Under the pieces are notes generated by a model. It was not told the DNA's origin. It did not search any database and saw only the letters and a program-made list of their open reading frames with translations. From NCBI RefSeq assembly GCF_036227225.1, contig NZ_CP109444.1, forward strand, positions 434,001-498,000: 64,000 nucleotides of DNA, written 5' to 3'. The stretch comes from Streptomyces sp. NBC_01478 (GTDB lineage: Bacteria > Actinomycetota > Actinomycetes > Streptomycetales > Streptomycetaceae). Of the stretch, positions 34,576 through 43,959 are shown piece after piece (the first letter of the stretch is position 1; every line of letters starts with the position of its first letter). Position numbers and translations under genes: made by a program.

Positions 34576-34602
34576 GGTCGGCAGGGTTTCCGCCTGCCGA
34601 CC
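34576..34602. repeat. 10-bp inverted repeat at the break of the pflB remnant
   Basis: GGTCGGCAGG (34576-34585) and CCTGCCGACC (34593-34602) with a 7-base loop. It starts four bases beyond the point where pflB homology ends. It could be a terminator or a footprint of the event that truncated pflB. Confidence 0.55.
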
Positions 34603-34605
34603 AAG

Positions 34606-34864
34606 AGAGGTGATCGTGGAAGGGGTCGCCGTGTCGACGTCGAGGACACCCAGACGCCGCTCCTGGGGGAACAGGGCACTGACCTTCTCCCAGACGGCAC
34701 GCGTGCGGTCGGTGGGGCCGGCCAGGAAGGCCGCGTCGCCTTCGTAGGGGGTGTAGTTGGCCTGGATGAAGGCGCGCACGTCGACGCGCTCACGCCACGA
34801 GGGTGTCGGCGAAACCGCGCCATGCCTCGGTTGCGCGTGTTCCGGCCGCCACTGTCGTCGTCAT
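34606..34864 (-). pseudogene. Pyruvate formate-lyase, N-terminal remnant
   Basis: The minus strand from the ATG at 34864 reads TTTVAAGTRATEAWRGFADT. After a one-base shift (about 34795) it continues VDVRAFIQANYTPYEGDAAF, LAGPTDRTRAVWEKVSALFP and VLDVDTATPSTITS. This is the start of pyruvate formate-lyase (formate acetyltransferase). Homology stops at 34606, so more than 85% of the enzyme, including the glycyl-radical site, is gone. No activase gene is visible. It shows that the ancestor had an anaerobic pyruvate route beside its arginine deiminase genes. Confidence 0.8.
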
Positions 34865-34980
34865 CGCCGGTTCTCTCCCTTGCTCCGCACTGGAATGCCT
34901 CACTACCGATACTCGTGCGATACCTCGGCCGATGAGAGGGCCGGTCAAGACCCTGATCCCGGCCGTCCGACCCTCCGTGG

Positions 34981-34994
34981 GGGCCGAACGGCCC
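34981..34994. promoter_or_regulatory. DosR/DevR-like palindrome upstream of the pflB remnant
   Basis: GGGCCGAACGGCCC, a near-perfect 14-bp palindrome matching 10 of 14 positions of the mycobacterial DosR box GGGACTWWAGTCCC. It is 117 bases upstream of the pflB remnant start and just after arcC. Five similar sites occur in the following 22 kb. Confidence 0.5.
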
Positions 34995-35012
34995 TTCCCG
35001 GTCGGGACACGC

Positions 35013-35936
35013 TCATACGACGGGCAGGTCGGGGCGGACCAGGGTGCCCGACCGGCCGTGGACGATCTCGTACGCCGCGTCCAGGGCCCCTATCGCGGCC
35101 AGTCCCCCGGTGTGCTCGACGAACCGGGCGGCGGCCTCGGTCTTCGGTCCCATGGAGCCGTCCGGGAAGTCGCCGCCGCGCAGTTGCCCGGGGGTTGCGC
35201 CGAGGACGGGCTGCTGGTCGGGGGTGCCGTAGCCGGAGTACACGCAGGGCACGTCCGTGAGGATGAGCAGGAAGTCGGCCTTCAGGTGCTCGGCGAGCAG
35301 GGCTGCCGTGAGGTCCTTGTCGACGACGGCCTCCACTCCGGTCAGCGCGCCCGTGTCGTCGTCCGCGGTGACGGGGACGCCTCCGCCGCCCGCGCAGATG
35401 ACGAGCGTGCCGCTGACCAGCAGGTCGTGGATGGTGTCGGTCTCCAGGATCCGTTCGGGTGCCGGGGAGGGGACCACGCGGCGCCAGCCTGTGGTGTCGG
35501 CGCCGATGTGCCAGCCGCGTTTGCGGGCGAGCGCGGACGCGGTGCCGTGGGGGTAGACCTGGCCGACGAACTTCGTGGGGTGCTCGAAGGCCGGGTCGTC
35601 GGCCCGGACGAAGGTGTGGGTGACCAGCGCGGCGATCCGGCGGCCGGGCAGGGCGTCGTGCAGGGTGCGGGCCAGGAGGGACCCGATCATGCCCTGGGTC
35701 TGGGCGCCGAGCAGATCGAGCGGGTAGGGGGCGCTGAGGGCGGGGTCGGCGGCGCTCTCCACGGCGAGCAGGCCGATCTGGGGGCCGTTGCCGTGGGTGA
35801 TGACGATCTCGTGGTCGTGGGCGAGGGCCGCGATCGCAGTGGTCACGCGGTCGATGTTGGCCTCCTGGACCACCGCGTCGGGGCGTTCGCCGCGGTGCAG
35901 CAGGGCGTTGCCGCCGAGGGCGACGACGATGCGCAT
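35013..35936 (-). CDS. arcC: Carbamate kinase
   Basis: A 307-residue amino-acid kinase that makes ATP from carbamoyl phosphate and ADP, the last step of arginine fermentation. The start MRIVVALGGNALLHRGE, the segment ITHGNGPQIGLLAVES and the motif ICAGGGGVPV are diagnostic. MGPKTEAAARFVEHTGGLA near the end is also conserved. It is the last gene of the arginine deiminase operon, three bases after arcB ends. Length fits the family. Confidence 0.95.
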   Translation of the reverse strand: MRIVVALGGNALLHRGERPDAVVQEANIDRVTTAIAALAHDHEIVITHGNGPQIGLLAVESAADPALSAPYPLDLLGAQTQGMIGSLLARTLHDALPGRRIAALVTHTFVRADDPAFEHPTKFVGQVYPHGTASALARKRGWHIGADTTGWRRVVPSPAPERILETDTIHDLLVSGTLVICAGGGGVPVTADDDTGALTGVEAVVDKDLTAALLAEHLKADFLLILTDVPCVYSGYGTPDQQPVLGATPGQLRGGDFPDGSMGPKTEAAARFVEHTGGLAAIGALDAAYEIVHGRSGTLVRPDLPVV

Positions 35937-35939
35937 GGC

Positions 35940-36941
35940 TCAGTCCTCCAAGGTGGCGACGAGTACGGCCTTGATGGTGTGCAGGCGGTTCTCCGCCTGG
36001 TCGAAGACGATCGACGCGGGGGACGAGAACACGTCGTCCGTGACCTCCAGGCCGTCCAGTCCGTAGGTGTCGAAGAGGTCCTGGCCGAGGTGGGTGCGAC
36101 GGTCGTGCAGGGCCGGCAGACAGTGCATGAACTTGACGTCCGGGTTGCCGGTGGCGGCCAGCGTCTTCTCGTTCACCTGGTACGGGAGGAGCAGTTCGAT
36201 CCGCTTGCGCCAGGAGTCGGCCGGCTCGCCCATGGAGACCCATACGTCGGTGTGGAGGAAGTCGGCACCGTGTACGGCGGTGTCGACGTCCTCGGTGAGG
36301 ATGATCCGGGCTCCGCTGTTCTCGCCCAACGCCCGGCAGGCGGCGACGAGTTCGGCCGCCGGCCACAGTTCCTTCGGTGCCGCGATCCGTACGTCCATGC
36401 CGAGCAGGGCGCCCATCGACAGCAGCGAGTTGCCCATGTTGTTGCGGGCGTCGCCGAGGTAGCAGTAGGCGATGTCGGGCAGTGGCTTGGAGCTCTGTTC
36501 GTGCATGGTGAGGACGTCGCACAGGCTCTGGGTGGGGTGCGCGGTGTCGGTGAGGCCGTTGTAAACGGGGACGCCGGAGTAGGTGGCGAGTTCGGTGACG
36601 AGGGCCTGGTCGGAGCCTCGGTACTCGATCGCGTCGAACATGCGGCCCAGCACGCGGGCGGTGTCGGCGATGGACTCCTTGGCGCCGATGTGGGTGTCAC
36701 CGGGGCCGAGGTAGGTGGTGCTGGCACCCTGGTCTGCGGCGGCGACCTCGAAGGCGCAGCGGGTGCGGGTGGAGGTCTTCTCGAAGATCAGCGCGAGGTT
36801 GCGGCCGGTCAGCCGGGGCTGTTCGGTGCCGTTGCGTTTGGCGGCCTTGAGGTCGGCGGCGAGGTCGAGGAGGTGGTGGATCTCGGGGGCGGTGAAGTCG
36901 AGTTCGCTCAGGTAGGAGCGGCCTCGCAGGTCGACGGTCAT
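35940..36941 (-). CDS. arcB: Ornithine carbamoyltransferase, catabolic
   Basis: A 333-residue transcarbamylase that splits citrulline into ornithine and carbamoyl phosphate. The carbamoyl-phosphate motif is [13 protein letters not shown], the family segment GATHP-equivalent is [12 protein letters not shown], and the ornithine-binding HCLPA is at about residue 275. The length and context favour the catabolic enzyme rather than biosynthetic ArgF. The ATG at 36941 follows AAGGGA; the frame is open far upstream, antisense to nothing but inside arcA in another frame. It lies 29 bases after arcA. Confidence 0.95.
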   Translation of the reverse strand: MTVDLRGRSYLSELDFTAPEIHHLLDLAADLKAAKRNGTEQPRLTGRNLALIFEKTSTRTRCAFEVAAADQGASTTYLGPGDTHIGAKESIADTARVLGRMFDAIEYRGSDQALVTELATYSGVPVYNGLTDTAHPTQSLCDVLTMHEQSSKPLPDIAYCYLGDARNNMGNSLLSMGALLGMDVRIAAPKELWPAAELVAACRALGENSGARIILTEDVDTAVHGADFLHTDVWVSMGEPADSWRKRIELLLPYQVNEKTLAATGNPDVKFMHCLPALHDRRTHLGQDLFDTYGLDGLEVTDDVFSSPASIVFDQAENRLHTIKAVLVATLED

Positions 36942-36970
36942 GACGGTGGTCCCTTTGCTGAGGCAGGCGA

Positions 36971-38191
36971 TCAGGCGGCCGGGTCGCGTTCGATGGGGCA
37001 GCTCATGCAACGCGGTCCGCCTCGGCCGCGGCCGAGTTCGGCGCCGGCGATGGTGACGATCTCGATGCCCTGCTTGCGGAGGTAGGTGTTGGTGGTGACG
37101 TTGCGCTCGTAGCCGACGACCACGCCGGGGGCTACGGCGAGGAAGTTGCTGCCGTCGTCCCACTGCTCGCGCTCGGCACTCCGGATGTCCTGCGGCGCGG
37201 ACAGCATGCGGACCTTGTCCAGGTCCAGGGCCTCTGCCAGGGCGCCGGCGAGGTCGGAGTTCGGGGTGACGTCGAAGCCTGTCTCGCGGGTGTCGCTGGG
37301 CCGCAGCGTCCACGAGCGCAGGGAGTCCACGAGGCCCGGGTAGATGGCGAAGGCGTCGCGGTCGACCATGGTGAGCACGGTGTCGAGGTGCATGTAGGCG
37401 CGGGCGGCGGGGAGTTGGACGGCGATCAGACGGTTCGCCGTGCCGCTGGCGAAGAGTCGGGAGGCCAGGTTCTCCACGGCCTGGGCGGTGGTGCGCTCCC
37501 CCATGCCGACCATGACGGCACCGTTGCCGAGGACGTGGACGTCGCCGCCCTCCAGGGTGCCGACCTCGCCGTCCAGGAGTGGCGTGGTGACGGTGCCGGC
37601 GAACATCGGGTGGAAGCGGTAGATCGCCTCGGCGTGCAGGCTTTCGCGGCGCCGGGCGAGCTTGGCCATCGGGTTGACGGACAGACGGTCGTACATCCAG
37701 CAGGAGTTGTCGCGCGGGAAGAGGTGGTTGGGGAGCGGCGTGAGCGCGAAGTCCTCGGCGTCGAGGGTGTTCCAGACCAGGCTGTGCGGTGTGGGGAGCG
37801 TCAGGTCGCTCTTGAGGATGCCGCCGATGAGGTTGGCGGCGAGCGTCTCCCCGTCGAGGTCGATGCACAGCTCTCGCAGGGGGTCCATCAGTGCGGGGCC
37901 GACGGTGGCCGGGGTGACGACCCGCTCCAGCAGCCAGTCGCGGGCTTCGGGGTCGGTGAGGGTCTGGGCCAGCAGGTCGGTGAAGTAGTGGACGCGGGCC
38001 CCGTGGTCGCGCAGTACCTGGGCGAAGGCGTCGTGCTCCTCGCGGGCGCGCTTGGCCCACAGGATGTCGTCGAAGAGCAGGGCGTCGACGTTGCGCGGGG
38101 TCAGCCGGGAGAGTTCGAGGCCGGGGCGGTGCAGGATCACCTGGCGGAGGCGGCCGACCTCGGAGTCGACGTGGAAGGCGGTGGCGTTCAT
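36971..38191 (-). CDS. arcA: Arginine deiminase
   Basis: A 406-residue enzyme that converts arginine to citrulline and ammonia. [20 protein letters not shown] near residue 40, [20 protein letters not shown] at about 215, and the catalytic cysteine in [10 protein letters not shown] at the very end are the usual signatures. Length is standard. It is the second gene of a permease-arcA-arcB-arcC operon. This pathway supplies ATP without oxygen and raises pH. Confidence 0.96.
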   Translation of the reverse strand: MNATAFHVDSEVGRLRQVILHRPGLELSRLTPRNVDALLFDDILWAKRAREEHDAFAQVLRDHGARVHYFTDLLAQTLTDPEARDWLLERVVTPATVGPALMDPLRELCIDLDGETLAANLIGGILKSDLTLPTPHSLVWNTLDAEDFALTPLPNHLFPRDNSCWMYDRLSVNPMAKLARRRESLHAEAIYRFHPMFAGTVTTPLLDGEVGTLEGGDVHVLGNGAVMVGMGERTTAQAVENLASRLFASGTANRLIAVQLPAARAYMHLDTVLTMVDRDAFAIYPGLVDSLRSWTLRPSDTRETGFDVTPNSDLAGALAEALDLDKVRMLSAPQDIRSAEREQWDDGSNFLAVAPGVVVGYERNVTTNTYLRKQGIEIVTIAGAELGRGRGGPRCMSCPIERDPAA

Positions 38192-38243
38192 GGCGGGGCT
38201 GCTCCTCTGGTCGTACGGGTGCGCGGGCTGAGGCGGGGCACGG

Positions 38244-39722
38244 TCAGCGGTGGTTGCGGCGGCGGTTCCGTAGGAAGGCCCCGGCGCGGCTGGTGGGAAG
38301 CGCGCGGGAGATCCGCTTGACCGGCGGGGCGGCGATCTCGGGGGTCCTCCCCCTGCCGACGGGCTCGGGGGTCGGCTCCTCGCCGTACACGCCCTGGCCC
38401 CGCTTCAGCCACACGTACACCGGGAGGCCGAGGAGCAGGACGAACAGGCCGTAGTAGACGGTCTGGTAGCCGCTGCCCTGGATCGCCCAGTACGAGAAGA
38501 CCATCGCCAGGACGGAGACGGTGATGTCGCGGGCCAGGCGTCGGCCGGCGATGCTCTCGTGTCCGCGCACCAGCAGCCAGTACAACTGGGCGGCGGCGGA
38601 GAACAGGTACGGGATCACGGCCGTGAGGACGCTCAGCAGCACGATCTTGGTGAAGACGTCGTCGAAGCGCGTGTAGCTGAACACGGTGATCAGCGAGGCG
38701 AGGACGGTCGAGGCGACGATGCCGAAGACCGGGACGCCGTTCTCGCCGCGCAGTTTGGCGAAGGCGCCGGGGAAGAGTCCGTCGCGGGCGGCGGCGTACG
38801 GCATCTCGGCGCAGAGCATGGTCCAGCCGTTCAGCGCGCCGATGCCGGAGACGATCGCGGCGACGGCGACCGTGTCGCCGGCCCAGGTGCCGCCGAGGAT
38901 GTTGTTGGCGGCGTCGGTGAACGGGGCGGTGGACACGCCGAGTTGGCCGTGCGAGACGGCACCGAAGACGGCGAGGGTGCCCAGGATGTAGATGACGGCG
39001 CAGGCGAGGGTGCCGTAGATGGTGGCGCGCGGGACGTTGCGGCCCGGCTCGCGGACGCGTCCGGCCACCACGGAGGCGGCTTCCAGGCCGATGTAGCTGA
39101 ACAGCGCGATCGGCGCGGCGGCCGAGATCGCGCCCATCGCCGACTGGCCACTGGCGTTGAACGAACCGAAGTTGTGCGGGTCGATGAACAGCAGTCCGAC
39201 GGTGGCCATGAAGAGCAGCGGGACGAACTTCAGCACGGTGGTGAACACCTGGAAGGCGCCCATGTTCCGTACGCCGGTGAGGTTGATCGCGGCCGGTATC
39301 CAGAGCCCGATCAGCGCGATACCTATCGAAATCGCCGTCTTGTGGCCGGTGTTGACGAACACCTCGACATAGCCGACCCAGGCCACCACGATCGCGGCGT
39401 TCCCCGCCCAGGCGGTGATCCAGTACGACCAGGCGTTGAGGAATCCGGCGAACTCACCGAAGGCCTCACGGGCGTAGACGTACGGTCCGCCGCTCCCCGG
39501 GACGCGCTTCGACAGCGCCCCGAAGGTCACCGCCAGCGCGAGGGCGCCCAGCGTGACGACCCCGAACGCCACGAGCGCGATCGGCCCGTACGGCGCGAGA
39601 GCCGAGGGCAGCGCGAACACCCCGGTCCCGATGATGGTGCCGACCACGAGCGCGGTCGCACCGGAGAGGCCGAGTGCCGCCTTGGGAACCGCCCCTTCAC
39701 TGCTTTTCGGGGTCCTGGGCAT
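38244..39722 (-). CDS. APC-family amino acid permease, probable arginine/ornithine exchanger
   Basis: A 492-residue transporter with about twelve membrane segments. The start [25 protein letters not shown] (the GTIIGTG unwound helix of the APC superfamily) and the segment [20 protein letters not shown] are typical. The last 60 residues are a basic, disordered tail. It is the first gene of the arginine deiminase operon, 52 bases before arcA, the position of ArcD in other bacteria. Exchange of arginine for ornithine is inferred from context; the sequence alone says only amino acid permease. Confidence 0.85.
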   Translation of the reverse strand: MPRTPKSSEGAVPKAALGLSGATALVVGTIIGTGVFALPSALAPYGPIALVAFGVVTLGALALAVTFGALSKRVPGSGGPYVYAREAFGEFAGFLNAWSYWITAWAGNAAIVVAWVGYVEVFVNTGHKTAISIGIALIGLWIPAAINLTGVRNMGAFQVFTTVLKFVPLLFMATVGLLFIDPHNFGSFNASGQSAMGAISAAAPIALFSYIGLEAASVVAGRVREPGRNVPRATIYGTLACAVIYILGTLAVFGAVSHGQLGVSTAPFTDAANNILGGTWAGDTVAVAAIVSGIGALNGWTMLCAEMPYAAARDGLFPGAFAKLRGENGVPVFGIVASTVLASLITVFSYTRFDDVFTKIVLLSVLTAVIPYLFSAAAQLYWLLVRGHESIAGRRLARDITVSVLAMVFSYWAIQGSGYQTVYYGLFVLLLGLPVYVWLKRGQGVYGEEPTPEPVGRGRTPEIAAPPVKRISRALPTSRAGAFLRNRRRNHR

Positions 39723-39819
39723 GGTGGTGCTCCTTGTGCGCGTGGCTGCGGGGAACCGCTCTGTGCCCGATCCTTCTCGGCGGCGGTGACCGTGGTCAGT
39801 GGCCGACCATCCCCACCCG

Positions 39820-39833
39820 GGGCCATTGGTCCC
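39820..39833. promoter_or_regulatory. DosR/DevR-like palindrome upstream of the arginine deiminase operon
   Basis: GGGCCATTGGTCCC matches 11 of 14 positions of GGGACTWWAGTCCC and sits about 98 bases upstream of the permease start codon. It is the best of the six sites. The rest of the 380-base gap (39723-40105) holds no gene. Confidence 0.55.
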
Positions 39834-40105
39834 GGCCGTCAGGTCCCGAACGGCCCACCGACGTGACGCGTGGACGGTCCCCGGAATGCAGGACGGGTGT
39901 GCCGCTCACGCCGGACCAGGCGTCAACTTCCACACCGGTCAGGGCAGTTGTGGACCATCAACAGGTCCCGTCGTGGCGTTGTTCGGTCGTCGCGGATCAG
40001 TCCCGAAGAGACTCCCCTGAAGCCAGAGCCATCTGCGTACGGTCCCGGCACCGAGGCGGATCGGCACCGGTCCGCCGCAGCCGACGGAACACAAGGGGAG
40101 GCGCA

Positions 40106-40480
40106 ATGGCGAATGTGGAAGTGTCGCTGAAGGAAATGACGGCCGGGATCGAGGGGGCGTTGGGGGCCGCGGTCGTCGACTACACCAGCGGGATGGCGCT
40201 GGGCACGCTGGGCGGCAGCAAGAGCCTGGACCTGACGGTCGCCGCCGCCGGGAACACGGATGTGATCCGGGCCAAGGTGCGCACCATGGAAGCGCTGGGC
40301 CTCAAGGGCCAGATCGAGGACATCCTGATCACGCTGGACAGCCAGTACCACCTGATCCGCCTGGTCACCGGCCGCAACGGCAACGGCCTGTTCCTGTACC
40401 TCGTGCTCGACAAGGGCCGCTCGAACCTGGCCATGGCCCGCCACCAACTCAAACGCGTAGAGGGGGCGATCGAGATCTAG
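40106..40480 (+). CDS. Roadblock/LC7-domain protein, stand-alone
   Basis: A 124-residue protein of the roadblock/LC7 (MglB-like) family. GALGAAVVDYTSGMALGTL and DILITLDSQYHLIRLV, then FLYLVLDKGRSNLAMARHQL match the fold. In Streptomyces these proteins usually sit in conservons with a kinase, DUF742 protein and GTPase. None of those is here, so it is a solitary copy. AAGGGGAGG lies before the ATG. The partner may be a GTPase elsewhere. Confidence 0.88.
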   Translation: MANVEVSLKEMTAGIEGALGAAVVDYTSGMALGTLGGSKSLDLTVAAAGNTDVIRAKVRTMEALGLKGQIEDILITLDSQYHLIRLVTGRNGNGLFLYLVLDKGRSNLAMARHQLKRVEGAIEI

Positions 40481-40513
40481 CCCGTCCTGACGTGCAGGGA
40501 CCACGCCTGCCCT

Positions 40514-40545
40514 TGATGTGAAGACTTCTTCAACTCATCACATCA
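40514..40545. promoter_or_regulatory. Interrupted palindrome, possible operator of the ArsR-like gene
   Basis: TGATGTGA and TCACATCA flank a 16-base centre. The site is about 145 bases upstream of the ArsR-like gene, and such regulators bind interrupted palindromes. No independent evidence supports it. Confidence 0.3.
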
Positions 40546-40591
40546 GCATGGTCACAAGGTGCGCCCGTGCAGGGCCAGGGGCGTGAAGGAT

Positions 40592-40637
40592 CGGCTTCCG
40601 AGGGCGGCCTGTGGTGTGACGCCGCCCTCGGAAGCCG
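40592..40637 (+). terminator. Strong hairpin between the LC7 and ArsR-like genes
   Basis: A 17-bp perfect stem (CGGCTTCCGAGGGCGGC, 40592-40608, pairing with 40621-40637) with a 12-base loop. It could end the LC7 transcript or attenuate the ArsR-like gene that starts 51 bases later. Confidence 0.7.
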
Positions 40638-40687
40638 TCACGTACCGCGAGCCGCACTCCCACCCACCCGGCAAGGAGCGAGCATCC

Positions 40688-41047
40688 ATGCAGGTCCCCC
40701 TCTACCAGGTCAAGGCGGACTTCTTCCGCATGCTCGGGCACCCCGTGCGCATCAGGGTGCTGGAACTCCTCCAGCACGGGCCGGTGTCCGTACGGGACCT
40801 GCTCGCCGACATCGAGATCGAGCCGTCCAGCCTGTCGCAGCAACTGGCCGTCCTGCGCCGCTCCGGCATCGTCGTGTCCATGCGGGAGGGGTCCACGGTC
40901 CGCTACGCGCTCGCCGGCGGAGACGTCGCCGAACTCCTGCGCGCCGCACGCCGCATCCTCACCGAACTCCTCACCGGCCAGAACCAGATCCTCGCCGAAC
41001 TCCAGCAGGCGGACACCCCGGAGCAACCACTGCCCACACCTCGGTGA
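40688..41047 (+). CDS. ArsR-family winged-helix regulator
   Basis: A 119-residue regulator. FFRMLGHPVRIRVLELLQHG, then LSQQLAVLRRSGIVVSMREG and STVRYALAG form a standard ArsR/SmtB fold. There are no cysteines, so the classical metal sites are absent and the signal is not an obvious thiol-bound metal. The ATG at 40688 is preceded by AAGGAG. The tail is proline-rich. It may control the DUF4142 gene downstream or the LC7 gene upstream. Confidence 0.9.
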   Translation: MQVPLYQVKADFFRMLGHPVRIRVLELLQHGPVSVRDLLADIEIEPSSLSQQLAVLRRSGIVVSMREGSTVRYALAGGDVAELLRAARRILTELLTGQNQILAELQQADTPEQPLPTPR

Positions 41048-41214
41048 CGTCCGCGACACCGGCGAGCGCAAGGCCGCGGGGAAAGGTTCCGCGCGACCTT
41101 CAGCCGGGATGCCGAACGCCGATCGGTTTTACGAACCCGTTGCGAGCCCGAGAGGTTCCACGGGACCCCGCATCCGTACTTCTGTACGTGCGGTTTCCGA
41201 ACCGGACAGGAGAC

Positions 41215-41943
41215 ATGGTGCTCGTTTCACGCAGGGCGGCGGGAGCTCTCTTCGTGGGTGGTGCGCTCAGCCTCACCCTCGGGTCGCTCCTCTACCCCGT
41301 CATGCTCGGAGTCCAGAAGGTCGGCAGCGCGCCCGAGCGGGTCATCGCCACCCCGGCGACCGGACCACTCACGGAAGCCGACCGGGATTTCGTGGTCGAG
41401 GTGCGCTCCGCCGGACTGTGGGAGTACCCCGTCGGTCAGATGGCGTTGCGGAAGGGGACGACCAAAGCCGTCAAGATCGCAGGGAAGCACCTGATCGACG
41501 GGCATGCCTCACTGGACGCCTCCTGCCGCGGAGTCGCCGCCCGGCTGGGCATCACCCTGCCCAATCGGCCGACGCCACAACAGCAGGGCTTCATGGCCAC
41601 ATTGAAGGCGGACAGCGGCAAGCAGTTCGACACCGACATGACGAACCTCCTGCGCGCGGCGGACGGCCAGGTCCTCTCCACCATCGCGAGCGTCCGCACC
41701 ACCACGAGGAACTCACTGGTCCGCGCCCTGGCCGACCAGGCCAACGACACGGACCTGGACGACCTCACGGTCCTGGAGAAGACCGGCCTGGTCGACTTCG
41801 GCCAGGTCCTCGTCCAGGAGACCACCGCGCCCACGCTCCCGGCCCAGGATCTGACCCCGCCGCCCCCGGTCGCGACACAGCCGCAGGTCGTTCTCACTCC
41901 GTCGGCGAGCAGCACGCCCTCGCCGAGTCCGTCGGTCGGCTGA
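41215..41943 (+). CDS. DUF4142 secreted protein
   Basis: A 242-residue protein. A signal-like segment is at residues 8-30 (AAGALFVGGALSLTLGSLLY). The DUF4142 domain follows, a ferritin-like four-helix bundle: LTEADRDFVVEVRSAGLWEY, IAGKHLIDGHASLDASCRGV, then FDTDMTNLLRAADGQVL. The last 40 residues are proline- and serine-rich. The ATG at 41215 follows ACAGGAGAC. DUF4142 proteins are extracytoplasmic with unknown roles. The gene lies within the predicted low-oxygen island. Confidence 0.85.
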   Translation: MVLVSRRAAGALFVGGALSLTLGSLLYPVMLGVQKVGSAPERVIATPATGPLTEADRDFVVEVRSAGLWEYPVGQMALRKGTTKAVKIAGKHLIDGHASLDASCRGVAARLGITLPNRPTPQQQGFMATLKADSGKQFDTDMTNLLRAADGQVLSTIASVRTTTRNSLVRALADQANDTDLDDLTVLEKTGLVDFGQVLVQETTAPTLPAQDLTPPPPVATQPQVVLTPSASSTPSPSPSVG

Positions 41944-42067
41944 CTCCATCCATCAGGAGTGATCCACAGGTACCGAGCACTCCTCGGACCGGCGCACGCC
42001 TGGGCGAGGTGGCCGCAGTCGGGGCCGAGCGCGCGCCACCCGGCCAGGGGCGATCGGCAGGTGAGCG

Positions 42068-42081
42068 GGGCCCTTCGGCCC
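42068..42081. promoter_or_regulatory. DosR/DevR-like palindrome upstream of oleate hydratase
   Basis: GGGCCCTTCGGCCC matches 10 of 14 positions of GGGACTWWAGTCCC. It lies 176 bases upstream of the oleate hydratase start, in a 313-base gap (41944-42256) with no gene. Confidence 0.45.
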
Positions 42082-42256
42082 CTGCCCCCGCGATCACCCC
42101 GCGAGTTGGCTTGGTGGCATGGCCGCCACGCTCGCCCCGAGCACCCCGGCGCCACCCCGCGCCCCACACCGGAGAAGCACACCGGGTGTCTGTCGCGCAG
42201 GGTCCTGAACACTGTCGGCCGCCCGTACATCCCGGGCGGCAGAACGGAGGGACGTC

Positions 42257-43849
42257 ATGGCAGACGCTCCGCGCTCGTCCCACGCCTACCTCGTGGGCGG
42301 CGGCATCGCCTCCCTCGCGGCCGCCGCCTTCCTCGTCCGCGACGCCGACTTCCCCGGCGAGCAGATCCACATCCTGGAGGAACTCCCCGTCGCCGGCGGC
42401 TCGATGGACGGCAGCGGTGAGCCCGCCGGGTACGTCACCCGCGGCGGACGCATGTTGGAGGAGGCGGCCTACACCTGCCTGTGGAACCTCCTGGAGACGA
42501 TCCCCACCCTCACCGACAAGGCGGTGTCGGTGCGCCAGGAGATCACCGAGTTCAACGCCAAGTGGCCCACCGACGCCAAGGCCCGCCTGATCGGCCGGGG
42601 CACCACGATCCTGGACGCCGCCGACTACGGCCTCGACACCCGCGACCGCCTCGAACTGACCCGCCTGCTGGTACTGCCCGAAGCGGTCATCGGCGCCCGC
42701 AGGATCGAGGACTTCTTCTCCCCGCACTTCTTCGCCACCAACTTCTGGACGATGTGGCGCACCACGTTCGCCTTCCAGAACTGGCACAGCGCCATCGAGC
42801 TCAAGCGCTATCTCCTGCGCTTCATGCAGGAGTTCCCCCGCATGCACACCCTCGCCGGCGTGCGCCGCACCCGTCTCAACCAGTTCGACTCGGTCATCCG
42901 GCCGCTGCGTACCTGGCTGGAGGCCCGAGGTGTGGTCTTCGAGTACGGCGTACGGGTCACCGACGTCGACTTCACCACCGACGAGGAAGGCGTACGGCGC
43001 ACACGCCGTCTGCACCTGGAACGCGGCGGGCGACCGGACACGTACGAACTCACCGCCGACGACTACGCGTTCCTGACCCTGGGTTCGATGACCGCCGACG
43101 CCGCCTATGGCACCGACGACACCGCGCCCGAACTGGTCCGTGACAAGCGGGACGGCGGCTGGCGGCTCTGGGAGACCCTCGCCACCAAGGCCGACGACTT
43201 CGGCCGCCCCACCGCCTTCAACGGCAATGTGGACGAGGCCAAGTGGGAGTCGTTCACCCTCACCCTGCGCGACCCGCTGCTCCTGCACCGCATCGAGGAA
43301 CTGTCCGGCAACCTCCCCGGCACGGGCGCCCTGATGACGTTCAAGGACTCCAACTGGCTGATGAGCATCGTCGTGCCGCACGCCCCGCACTTCGACGGCC
43401 AGCCCGAGGACGTCTACACCCTGTGGGGCTACGGCCTGTTCACCGACCGCGACGGCGACTTCGTCGGCAAACCGCTGGCCGAGGCCACGGGCCGGGAGAT
43501 CCTCACCGAACTCCTCGGCCACCTCGGCCTGTCGGACATCGAGGAGCAGGTCGCGGCGACCACGACCGTGATCCCGGTGATGATGCCGTACATCAGCAGC
43601 CAGTTCGCCCCGCGCACCACGCACGACCGACCCCTGGTCATCCCGCGCGGCTCCGCCAACTTCGCCTTCCTGGGCCAGTTCACGGAGATCCCCGAGGACG
43701 TGGTCTTCACCGTCGAGTACTCCGTGCGCGGCGCCATGCACGCCGTCTACGGCCTCCTCGGCCTCGACGAGCGCGAGATACCCGGCATCTACCACGCTCT
43801 GGCCGATCCGGCGACGGCCTTCGACGTGCTCAGGGCCGCGCTGGCCTGA
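42257..43849 (+). CDS. ohyA: Oleate hydratase
   Basis: A 530-residue FAD enzyme that adds water to the 9-double bond of oleate to give 10-hydroxystearate. The start HAYLVGGGIASLAAAAFLVR is its FAD-binding site. Family segments include LEELPVAGGSMDGSG, RGGRMLEEAAYTCLWNLLE, FFATNFWTMWRTTFAFQNWH and DSNWLMSIVVPHAPHF. Length matches the family (about 530-590). It is flanked by a DosR-like site and a terminator hairpin, so it seems to be its own unit. It probably detoxifies or remodels membrane fatty acids. Confidence 0.95.
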   Translation: MADAPRSSHAYLVGGGIASLAAAAFLVRDADFPGEQIHILEELPVAGGSMDGSGEPAGYVTRGGRMLEEAAYTCLWNLLETIPTLTDKAVSVRQEITEFNAKWPTDAKARLIGRGTTILDAADYGLDTRDRLELTRLLVLPEAVIGARRIEDFFSPHFFATNFWTMWRTTFAFQNWHSAIELKRYLLRFMQEFPRMHTLAGVRRTRLNQFDSVIRPLRTWLEARGVVFEYGVRVTDVDFTTDEEGVRRTRRLHLERGGRPDTYELTADDYAFLTLGSMTADAAYGTDDTAPELVRDKRDGGWRLWETLATKADDFGRPTAFNGNVDEAKWESFTLTLRDPLLLHRIEELSGNLPGTGALMTFKDSNWLMSIVVPHAPHFDGQPEDVYTLWGYGLFTDRDGDFVGKPLAEATGREILTELLGHLGLSDIEEQVAATTTVIPVMMPYISSQFAPRTTHDRPLVIPRGSANFAFLGQFTEIPEDVVFTVEYSVRGAMHAVYGLLGLDEREIPGIYHALADPATAFDVLRAALA

Positions 43850-43864
43850 GAGGAAGCAGCAGGA

Positions 43865-43899
43865 AGGTCAACTGGCCCTGTGACAAGGCCAGTTGACCT
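43865..43899 (+). terminator. Terminator hairpin after oleate hydratase
   Basis: A 13-bp perfect stem (AGGTCAACTGGCC pairing with GGCCAGTTGACCT) with a 9-base loop, 15 bases after the stop. It separates the hydratase from the FAD-linked oxidase gene. A second short hairpin (CCCGCATTCTGCGGG) follows at 43922. Confidence 0.75.
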
Positions 43900-43959
43900 G
43901 ATCCCCGGCCCGCCTCCACTCCCGCATTCTGCGGGAAACCCGACGAAGGGAACCGGATC

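Noticed and set aside
34938..34953. A second DosR-like box, GGGCCGGTCAAGACCC
   Set aside because: The half-sites are four bases apart rather than two, so it does not fit the 14-bp spacing of the other sites.
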